The notes under the pieces are model-generated. The model was not told the origin of the DNA, did no database searches, and saw only the letters and a list, made by a program, of their open reading frames with translations. A stretch of 41,421 nt of DNA from Pleurocapsales cyanobacterium LEGE 06147. Lineage in GTDB: Bacteria; Cyanobacteriota; Cyanobacteriia; Cyanobacteriales; Xenococcaceae. The position numbers and the translations under genes were made by a program. Location of the stretch: contig JADEWQ010000047.1 of the NCBI GenBank assembly GCA_015207585.1, positions 1 to 41,421 of the forward strand, given 5' to 3'. Positions 8,985 to 15,631 of this stretch are shown here, one piece after another (the stretch's first letter is position 1; each line of letters starts with the position of its first letter).

Positions 8985-9095
8985 TGCCCTCCGTTTCCTG
9001 AGTGCCTGTCGCCTGGGGTTTCCCCAGGCTATAGCAACGGCACGTCCCGTCGCCAAGCTGGATACAGCTCTGGCGAGGGTCTCCACGGAGGCGGA
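8985..9095. ncRNA. Strongly folded RNA-like segment behind the IsrB-like fragment
   Basis: Nested stems are visible directly. CCTCCG (8988-8993) pairs with CGGAGG (9086-9091) and closes the unit. GTGCC (9002-9006) pairs with GGCAC (9039-9043) and encloses GCCTGGGG/CCCCAGGC (9011-9018 with 9022-9029). CGCCAAGCTG (9051-9060) pairs with CAGCTcTGGCG (9065-9075) with one bulged C. Such a compact multi-branched fold is unlikely by chance. On the minus strand the third stem would carry a GAAA tetraloop, so the strand is uncertain. It starts five bases after the IsrB-like stop codon. It may be an omega-RNA-like or transposon-end RNA; the known omega RNAs of IscB/IsrB lie 5' of the gene. Confidence 0.5.
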
Positions 9096-9185
9096 TAGAT
9101 GAAAATTGTTATAAAAAAGTTATTATTCTTCGCTCATAATTTATCAAAAGTGCCTTAACTTTGGCTTGGACTGCTTCATAGATTG

Positions 9186-10442
9186 CTAACCCACAGCATA
9201 AACATCTTTTTCCTTACCAAAAGCAAAGCGCAAAGAGTGACCCAAGTTTTTACTAGATTTGGTTAAAAAGATAAATAAGCCTAGGCTTGCTAGTCCTCCA
9301 GCCAGGAAAAACATCGCAGAGTAGCTTAAAACAAAAGCAAAAGAACCTAAAATCGGTCCGGCGATCGCTATTCCTAAATCGAAACCCCCAATACATAAGG
9401 CATATACTTTCCCTCTCTCCCTAGCATGGGAGCGGTCCGACATTAGGGCAATCATCATGGGAATTAAAATTCCTGCACCAGTTCCTTCGATTACAGCAGC
9501 TAAGAGAAAGACAAAAGGTGTTGTCCCTAAAGCTAGTAGAGACATAGAGATAGCGTAACAAATTAGACTACTAGTGATAAACAAACCGCGACCAAAAATA
9601 TCCGATGCTCGACCAACCACAGCGCGAGCTATAAAGGAAGCAACGGCAGCAACGGCATAAAATAAGCCAGCATTCGTATTTAGTTCTGATTCGCTGACAT
9701 AGAGAGGCAAAAATGTTACTAGAGTGCCAAACACTAAACCAATATTGAGCATAATTACTGCCGGAATGGTTAGAGAAGGACTTTTAAGCAATTGCCGAAA
9801 GTTACGATTTGGTTGAAGCTGAAAGTCACCATCGGGAAGATGAATTTCAGTTTTTGTTTTGAGTTCTTCCCTAACTTGCCAGGCACTCAGCCAAGCGAGA
9901 AATCCCGAACTCGCAGATGCTAAAAACAAAGGAGTATAACCAAAATTTGCTTCAATATATCCTCCCAAAGCTGGTCCTATTGCCATGCCAATTGGGATCG
10001 CCAAACTCATATAGCCAATTAATTCTCCCCGTTGTTTGACGGGAGAAAGATCGACTACTAAAGCACTATAGCCAGTAGTAAAAGCGGCAATACTGATTCC
10101 GTGAAATGCTCTTAGTGCCATTAAAGCTGGAATAGAATGCACCAGAAGGTATCCCAGAGGGGCAATTGCAGCAACAGTAGTACCGATTAAGATAATAATT
10201 TTACGACCTCGGCGGTCTGCTAACTGTCCCAGCCAGGTACGGGAAAGGATCAATCCAATGGCAAAACAGCCCATAACTAGCCCTACCTGCTGTTTCGTTC
10301 CGCCTATGTCTTGAATGTAGAGGGGCAATACGGGTAACAAAGAAGTCATGCTGAACCAAAATAAGAGTCCAGCAGTAAACAAAGTTAGTAAATTTCGTCT
10401 GGTTGATGGTTCTAGGCTAACAAAGGCTTTCACAGTTACCAA
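9186..10442 (-). CDS. Major facilitator superfamily exporter
   Basis: 418 residues with 12 hydrophobic segments and two six-helix halves joined by a hydrophilic loop near residues 200-225. The loop-2 motif GQLADRRGRKIIILIG and the related GRASDIFGRGLFI in the second half are MFS signatures. The overall pattern (FWFSMTSLLPVLPLYI at helix 1) fits the drug:H+ antiporter group, so efflux of a small compound is likely, but the substrate cannot be read. The frame begins with TTG at 10442, and a GTG at 10433 is an alternative. A palindromic repeat ends about 14 bases upstream and occupies the place of a normal leader, so expression may be altered. The broken ABC exporter lies upstream on the same strand. 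Confidence 0.88.
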   Translation of the reverse strand: MVTVKAFVSLEPSTRRNLLTLFTAGLLFWFSMTSLLPVLPLYIQDIGGTKQQVGLVMGCFAIGLILSRTWLGQLADRRGRKIIILIGTTVAAIAPLGYLLVHSIPALMALRAFHGISIAAFTTGYSALVVDLSPVKQRGELIGYMSLAIPIGMAIGPALGGYIEANFGYTPLFLASASSGFLAWLSAWQVREELKTKTEIHLPDGDFQLQPNRNFRQLLKSPSLTIPAVIMLNIGLVFGTLVTFLPLYVSESELNTNAGLFYAVAAVASFIARAVVGRASDIFGRGLFITSSLICYAISMSLLALGTTPFVFLLAAVIEGTGAGILIPMMIALMSDRSHARERGKVYALCIGGFDLGIAIAGPILGSFAFVLSYSAMFFLAGGLASLGLFIFLTKSSKNLGHSLRFAFGKEKDVYAVG

Positions 10443-10455
10443 TGGTTATTTTTTG

Positions 10456-10513
10456 GCGAGAGGTTCGCTCCTGGCAGTCGCGGTCCGGCAGCACCCGCAT
10501 TCGCGGGATCGCT
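10456..10513. repeat. GC-rich palindromic element, two modules
   Basis: Module A, 10456-10482, starts GCGAGAGGTTCGCTCCT and matches 37774-37800 at 25 of 27 bases. Module B, 10483-10513, contains CCCGC-ATT-CGCGGG and ends in GATCGC. It recurs on the minus strand at 24981-25010 and in a diverged copy at 10885-10915. The element is much richer in GC than its surroundings and lies directly before the MFS start codon. It has no coding content of its own. Confidence 0.6.
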
Positions 10514-10593
10514 ACCGAGCGCAATCTTAGAGTTCTTCGACTTATTTTAACAATCCTTTACATACTCAGAGGTCGAGCTAAGTCTTTTTCTGA

Positions 10594-12450
10594 CTAAATT
10601 TGATAATTTTGCGCTTGCATCGTCCAGAGATTGGCGTATTCTCCACCTTGTCGTGACAACTGTTGATGAGTCCCTTCCTCAATTAATTTTCCGGCTTTGA
10701 GAACGAGGATACGATCTGCCATCGGTACCGATGCTAAGCGATGAGTTACCAAAATAGCCATCTTTCCCCGCACTAATTCCGCAAAACGATGATAAATTTC
10801 ATATTCGCTACGAGGATCTAAAGCTGCCGTTGGTTCGTCTAAAATGAGTATTTGCGATTGTTGCTGGCGAATAAAAGCCCTGGCGATCACGCAGTGCCTC
10901 GCTTCGCGAGATCGCAACTTTTTGCCACTCTCCCCCAGAAAGTTCTGTTCCGTCAAACTGCTTTCCTAATAGGGTGTCGTATTTATGATCCAAACGGTTT
11001 ATCTTATCGGCAATTCCTGCTTTTTTTGCTGCCAATTGCAACGCTTCTGGCTTGTTTAGGGTTTCTAAGTTGCCTATAGCAATATTTTCTCCAACAGTCA
11101 AACAATAACGGCAAAAATCCTGAAACACGACACTAATTTGCTGCCGCCATCGATCTAAATCTAAGTTTTTTAAATTAGTATCATCGACCAAAATTTCTCC
11201 TTCTGTTGGATCGTAGAATCGAGCCAGTAACTTAATCAAAGTAGTTTTGCCCGCACCATTTTCTCCTACTAAAGCAACAGTTTCCCCAGCTTGCAAAGTA
11301 AAAGAAACTTTTTCTAAAGCCACTCTGCCATCGGGATAAGCAAAAGAAACAGCATTAAACCTAATTCCCAATCTAATTGGTCGAGAAACTGGCTGAGCGA
11401 GAACGATAATTGCTAGATTAGGCTTACTATCAAGGAATTTAAATAAACGCTCCATATAAATTAGCGCTTCTTGTAAGGAAAAAACTTCGCCAAATAGCTG
11501 AGTAAGATTTTGTTGGACATAGGTCAGTGATTGAATGAACAACAAGACATTACCTGGAGTCAGCCTTCCTCCTCTAGCTTGTAAAACAATCCAGCAAAAA
11601 GCCAAAGCATTGCCTAAAGCACCTAAAATCTCCCAACTAACAAGAGAAAAAGCTTGTTTACCTCGCAACCGGCGCATAGTTTGATACTTATCCTCGAAAG
11701 CCTCTAGATAGCGGTTAATAAACAAAGAACCCAGTCCAAAAAGCCTTACTTCTTTGGCATAAGTGTCGGTCAGCATTACGGAAGAGTAGTATTGCATCCT
11801 TCGAGCTTGCGGACTTTTCTCGACATGGTTTCCCAAATATCCCAGCGAATTTTGAAAGAAAAATAAATTTGGGGTAAAGAAGTCAACAAAATCAGTACGG
11901 GTATCCACCAGCTTAAGGAAGATAGCAAAAACAGCATGGTTGATAGAGTTATTAAGGACTGAAATCCCCAGCTGAGAGTAATAATTAAGCGAACGGGTCG
12001 ATGTTCTACTTCTTGCTGAATTAGCTGTAGTTCGTCATAGAAAAGAGCATCTTCAAAGCGGATTAAATCTTTAAAACTATCAGCTTTACGCATCAAGAGA
12101 AGATTAATATGGGCAGTAAACTTTTCACTGACATTACGGAAAGCAGCTTCTGAGTAGGGTTGAAGCAAACTTTGTAGCAAGATAGCTAACACCCAGCCAA
12201 TAATCAGACCAATAAAAATCCAAAGACTATATCTATCCGTTGAGTTGATGCTGGCGGCTACTGTATCGACTACTTTTTTATTAATCCAGAGACTGACACT
12301 AGGAATGAAACCTTGTAATAAGTTAGTTATGCCTAGGAAAGTGGCTTCTTGTTCTTGCGGTGCTGCCCTCCACAACAGAGGTAGAGAACGCATCAAAATC
12401 CTACTGTAGTTTTTAATTAGATTGAAGGAATTTTGTAAGGATACAGCCAT
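10594..12450 (-). pseudogene. ABC exporter (fused permease-ATPase), two frameshifts
   Basis: Read as one gene this is a 610-residue half-transporter of the multidrug/lipid exporter type: an N-terminal six-helix domain, then an ATPase with Walker A VGENGAGKTT, Q-loop VFQDF, signature LSGGEWQKVAI, Walker B ILILDEPTAALD and H-loop VTHRL. Two lesions break it. Near 11815, an A run in TCGAGAAAAGTCC has lost one base, so the permease frame ends in LEGCNTTLP while homology continues in the next frame as KSPQARRMQYYSS. At 10889-10913 a 25-base insert sits between VAI and ARAF, just after the signature motif. Removing 25 and adding 1 gives exactly 611 codons, which confirms both lesions. The start at 12450 (MAVSLQNSF) is preferred; 12528 is possible. 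Confidence 0.85.
10885..10913. repeat. 25-base palindromic insert splitting a HIP1 site in the ABC gene
   Basis: On the plus strand GATC occurs at 10885-10888 and again at 10910-10913, flanked as GGC-GATC...GATC-GCAAC. Deleting bases 10889-10913 restores GGCGATCGCAAC, which contains the HIP1 octamer and rejoins the conserved VAIARAF of the ATPase. The inserted core holds the hairpin CTCGC-TTC-GCGAG. It is a diverged copy (22 of 31 positions) of the module at 10483-10513. The GATC duplication suggests insertion at HIP1 rather than replication slippage. Confidence 0.65.
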
Positions 12451-12614
12451 GAATAGATCTTGGTTGTAGTATATTTTATGCGGATATACTACAATGGTTG
12501 TCGTCAAATTATTGATAATTTTTAGCAAAAATCTACAGCGGCGTGCAATTTGGTTAAGTACGTTTTAAAATTCAATCCCTTGAAAAAGAAACGAAAAAGA
12601 AACGCCAAGTGTAC

Positions 12615-12813
12615 TTAACGGTACTTAAACAATTTTGATAGTCAAAATAAGATAGAATGCTTTTGCTGATTGATTTTAACATTATCATTAATAGCGCTCG
12701 CGGTCATGAAAGAAACAACGGGAGCAGCCATGCCTTCCTGCTTCGATAGATGCGTAGCTTATAAAGCTAGTTTAGGCTTTGTTTGGGCATAATTTTTGTT
12801 TAAGTACCGTTAA
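12615..12813. repeat. 199-base element with perfect 18-base inverted ends
   Basis: TTAACGGTACTTAAACAA at 12615-12632 is repeated exactly in inverse orientation at 12796-12813. The interior has no open frame of note but contains GCGCTCGCGGTC, similar in flavour to the GC-rich elements. The right end abuts a transposase tail. No target duplication is evident. A MITE-like non-autonomous element is the simplest reading; paired regulator sites are an alternative. A related, imperfect TTAAGTACG lies at about 12553. The rest of 12529-12614 is AT-rich with a tandem GAAAAAGAAACG-type repeat. Confidence 0.5.
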
Positions 12814-12906
12814 TTGCTCTGATGAATCAATTTTTATCATATTTTCCAAGTGGATAAGTTACGTTTCTACTATTTTTTATTTTCGGAGAGTGACAAAAGA
12901 GGGGTA
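12811..12906 (+). mobile_element. 3' remnant of an insertion sequence (transposase tail plus IS end)
   Basis: The frame IALMNQFLSYFPSG ends with TAA at about 12853, like the transposase tail SINQFPLLPLSG at 29816. About 30 bases downstream both loci carry the same 25-base string: it begins TTCGGAGAGTGACAAAAG, at 12882-12906 here and on the minus strand at 29766-29790 there. An AT-rich linker of similar wording separates stop codon and string in both places. This fits the right end of one IS family. Only the last few residues of the transposase remain here. Confidence 0.5.
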
Positions 12907-13113
12907 GGTAAGGGGCTGTGGGGCGAGGTTGTCTCGCCACGTCCTTTCATGGGGCAAACTCGGTTCGACCCCAGTCCTCGTAAAGTAAATTCCGCACTTG
13001 TATACCCTGTTCGTCTCACGGTGCGGAATGCACTGCGCGGGGCTGGGCGTTCGGCTTACCGGCTCGAATTTGATTCGAGCCAGGTCGGCAGTGTAGTGCC
13101 TTAGACCTAAAAG
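12907..13113. other. Gene-free GC-rich stretch with palindromes
   Basis: No convincing gene. The segment contains the hairpins GGCGAG/CTCGCC (about 12923-12939) and ATTCCGCAC/GTGCGGAAT (about 12988-13028), and near 13068 GGCTCGAATTTGATTCGAGCC, which is a near-perfect stem. The half-site TTCCGCAC recurs at the far end of the window (41334-41354). The open frame across this stretch has repeat-derived composition and no family resemblance. Confidence 0.4.
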
Positions 13114-13836
13114 TTAACTTACTTTTTCCCACAATGATTTTTCTTTCAACAATGACTCTTTGTGATATCGAGACAACACTTGCGGGTCATGAACTGTGAT
13201 TGTGCGTTTATAAATCGAAATTATTTGCTTACTTCGCAATAATCTAAGGAGACGAGTGATAGAAGGACGATTTGCGCGTATTAAGTTAGCTATGTTTTGA
13301 TGAGTCAGCTTTAGTTTAATTAATATTCCTGCTTCAGTCTCGATGCCAAAGTCATCACACAAAAGCAACAAAAATAGAGTCAATCTCGTGAACAAATCTC
13401 GCTGAGCTAAAGCATCGATCATTTTTTGTGACCTCAACAGTCTTTGTGAAAGTTCCATAACTATCAAGCTCGGTAGTTCGGGAAATTCCTTCAGTACTTG
13501 TTGAAATTGAGCATTCGTCAGGAAAAAGAGACTGACTGGCGACCAAGCAACTGCAGAGTAAGAGCCTTCGACACTGTCTGAGATCGACGACAGCACGCCA
13601 AATAAATTATTGGGAGGCAACAAAATGAGCGGGATTTCTTTCCCAGCGCGATCGATTCGAGATAGTTTGACTGCTCCTTCCAGTAAAAAGTAAATCCGTT
13701 CCGTTGGTTTTTCGGGAGAAAAAATGGTTTCACCTGCTGCAAAAGTTTTGACTGTTTTATAAAATTCGATTCCCTTTTGATGAATCAAAAATTTCTTCAA
13801 CACAGTTACTAAAGAATGAGTTTTATTCATAAACAA
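13114..13836 (-). CDS. Crp/Fnr-family regulator, NtcA-like paralogue
   Basis: 240 residues. An N-terminal cyclic-nucleotide-type beta-barrel contains ERIYFLLEGAVKLSRIDRAGKEI and LFGVLS, both closely parallel to NtcA (ERVYFLLKGAVKLSR..., VFGVLS). A dimerisation helix follows (MIDALAQRDLFTRL; NtcA has MIETLAHRDMGSRL), then a C-terminal winged helix (LTHQNIANLIRANRPSITRLLRLLRSKQIISIYKRTITVH). NtcA is the 2-oxoglutarate-sensing nitrogen regulator. The recognition helix here reads RANRPSITRLLRLLR instead of GSTRVTVTRLLGDLR, so the DNA target is probably different. The C-terminal tail is longer than in NtcA. I therefore do not assign ntcA. It is the last gene of a same-strand series but is separated by 624 bases from the next. 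Confidence 0.85.
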   Translation of the reverse strand: MFMNKTHSLVTVLKKFLIHQKGIEFYKTVKTFAAGETIFSPEKPTERIYFLLEGAVKLSRIDRAGKEIPLILLPPNNLFGVLSSISDSVEGSYSAVAWSPVSLFFLTNAQFQQVLKEFPELPSLIVMELSQRLLRSQKMIDALAQRDLFTRLTLFLLLLCDDFGIETEAGILIKLKLTHQNIANLIRANRPSITRLLRLLRSKQIISIYKRTITVHDPQVLSRYHKESLLKEKSLWEKVS

Positions 13837-14460
13837 TCCTCATATTGTCAATGTTGTTTTTTAAGAGCTTTAATGAAAGTGCTTTAGTTCTAGTGGTAAT
13901 AAAGGATTTATGAAGAATAAATTTAAATGACAAAAAACACGTTATTCTATCTCTGCAAAAACTAACTTTTTCCAGAAATAATTTTTGATTTTTTTATTTG
14001 CTCTGCTTACAGTTAAATTAATAGTTAAATCTTGTTAAAACGCTAAAAATATTTTTGTTTTAACCGAAACAAATATCCAATTGTAGTTGCCATAGCTTTA
14101 GGTCAATAAGTTGCAAGAGTTGATGACCGTGCTTATTACAATGCAATGATGAAGCTGAGCGGGGCGACAGCAACTAACCCTATCTGATACTATATGCCTC
14201 CTCAAACGTTTTTTATAGGCATTGATTGCTGGATGCAAATTTTTCGGCTGATATTTCTGTTGATATTTCTGTACAATCATTAATCAATTTCTCTCCATCC
14301 TGGCTAAAACAGTGTAAGGAGAATTGCTCTGACAGAGTGAGACCGAAATTATGCCAGAGAACGCTGCTTTTAATCTCACGATTAAATTAATTTACTTACT
14401 ACAACTAAAAAACACAATAAATGTGTAGATTTTGTGAGTTGAGCTACCGATAGAATATCG
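13837..14460. other. Gene-free AT-rich spacer, leader of the NtcA-like gene
   Basis: No open frame with family resemblance. The spacer should contain the promoter of the minus-strand regulator. I looked for the NtcA palindrome GTA-N8-TAC and found no clean match. CTCTGACAGAG near 14325 is a small palindrome, and a weak terminator for the operon on the right lies at 14407-14426. Confidence 0.5.
14407..14426 (-). terminator. Weak intrinsic terminator after the Asp-box gene
   Basis: Read on the minus strand, ACACA-TTTAT-TGTGT is followed by a run of five or six T, 35 bases past the stop codon at 14461. The stem is short and AT-rich, so efficiency is doubtful, but position and T-run fit the end of the vWA-PP2C-kinase operon. 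Confidence 0.35.
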
Positions 14461-15411
14461 TTAAAGGATCGAGCAGTTAATTGGAGGAAGTCCCGCTCCA
14501 ATCTGTTTCCAAGTTAATCCCGCATCGTTGGAAATGAATATTTGACCTTCGCTAGTGCCAAAAGCAACTCTATTGCCCAAAGAGGTAAGGTTTCCCGTAT
14601 TGATATTGTCTGAGAACCATTCCGGTAAACCTTGCTGGCCTTTCTCAAAGGTTCCCGAATCATCGAGTCTTCGTCGGTAAAGTGCCGCTTTACCACCATG
14701 GGGACCAACTGAGACACTCATCAAAATCATATCGCCGCAAATGGTAACGGCGCGGGAGTAGGTGGCATGAAGATTGGTTAGATCGAATTGCCATGAATCT
14801 CCCCCATCTCTACTAATGGCTAGACCCTGAGCCGTAGCTGCTAGCACTAAATTAGGGCGATTGCGAACGGTCAGTACTTGATGGACATCTGAATGAAGGT
14901 CAATAGTTGGTTGCCAAGATTTACCTCCATCTTTGGAGCGGAGAATACCTCCTACGTGTACATTGACATAAAGTTCGCCCATCGATCCTGCTGCCATAGA
15001 ACGAACTGCTGGAGGACCACCCCACGGCGTGTACCATTGGTTTCGACCCTCAGCTTCTTCAAAACTGGCGATCGCCTCGATGCGTTCATTTGTAATCTTT
15101 ATTAAATGAGCTTCGGATGTTCCAGCTAAAACTCCTCCTTGAACTGGGAGAATGCATTTCAACTCCCAATCTTTTATAGAAGCTACTTTATTCCATCTAC
15201 CTTCACCATCCCGTTTCCACACAGACTTGAAGTCATCTACTACCCAAAGTCCGTCATTATCAGAAGCGAGAGCGGTGATGGGATGTCCTTTAAGTTCGAC
15301 ATGTTGCTGGGAATCTCTAAGAAACCACAAGCCTTCACTAGTACCTGCGATCGCTGTAGCATTCGACTCTGTATCTGACAACTCGGATATTGGTTGTTTT
15401 GCTATAGTCAT
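14461..15411 (-). CDS. Asp-box (BNR/VPS10-like) beta-propeller protein
   Basis: 316 residues from the ATG at 15411 (MTIAKQPISEL); an in-frame start at 15432 adds seven residues. Three Asp-box motifs of the S-x-D-x-G-x-x-W type are visible: SKDGGKSW, SRDGGDSW and SNDAGLTW, each at the turn of a propeller blade. Repeated GTSEG, AATAQG and GTSEGQ turns mark further blades. There is no signal peptide, so the protein is probably cytoplasmic, unlike secreted sialidases with the same motif. It is the last gene of the vWA-PP2C-kinase series, 199 bases behind the kinase, and could be an interaction platform for it. No catalytic sialidase residues are recognisable. Confidence 0.75.
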   Translation of the reverse strand: MTIAKQPISELSDTESNATAIAGTSEGLWFLRDSQQHVELKGHPITALASDNDGLWVVDDFKSVWKRDGEGRWNKVASIKDWELKCILPVQGGVLAGTSEAHLIKITNERIEAIASFEEAEGRNQWYTPWGGPPAVRSMAAGSMGELYVNVHVGGILRSKDGGKSWQPTIDLHSDVHQVLTVRNRPNLVLAATAQGLAISRDGGDSWQFDLTNLHATYSRAVTICGDMILMSVSVGPHGGKAALYRRRLDDSGTFEKGQQGLPEWFSDNINTGNLTSLGNRVAFGTSEGQIFISNDAGLTWKQIGAGLPPINCSIL

Positions 15412-15511
15412 GGTTGAAATTTCCTTTTTCACTTAAATTTATAAAGTTTTTTCTTTATAAATTCATTGTAGTAAAGTAGTAAAGGAGAATTTTTTCTATA
15501 GCTTTAAGTTT

Positions 15512-15560
15512 GCCGCGAACTAAAGTTCCGGCTCAAAGCTCAAACCCATTAAAAGGGGTT
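15512..15560. repeat. Paired palindromes between kinase and Asp-box genes
   Basis: GCCGCGAACT-AA-AGTTCCGGC (15512-15532) forms a stem with one bulge, and AACCC...GGGGTT (about 15543-15560) forms a second. Segments of this form, a GCCG-x-ACT/AGT-x-CGGC hairpin followed by an AACCC/GGGTT hairpin, recur between cyanobacterial genes. It may also attenuate transcription into the last gene of the operon. No T-run follows on the minus strand. Confidence 0.45.
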
Positions 15561-15631
15561 AGCTTAACCAAATTTTGAGTCTTGCACCTCGCTAAAAAAT
15601 AAAGTCTATTAAAGCTACTGGTTGAAAATAA

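Noticed and set aside
12850-13104. 84-codon open frame
   Set aside because: It begins after the stop codon of an IS remnant and runs through GC-rich palindromes; composition follows the repeats and no family is recognisable.
13837-14100. NtcA-type site GTA-N8-TAC upstream of the NtcA-like gene
   Set aside because: No clean match on either strand; partial GTA and TAC triplets have wrong spacing.
14098-14280. 60-codon open frame in the spacer left of the Asp-box gene
   Set aside because: No ribosome site, no family resemblance, and mixed composition typical of chance frames.
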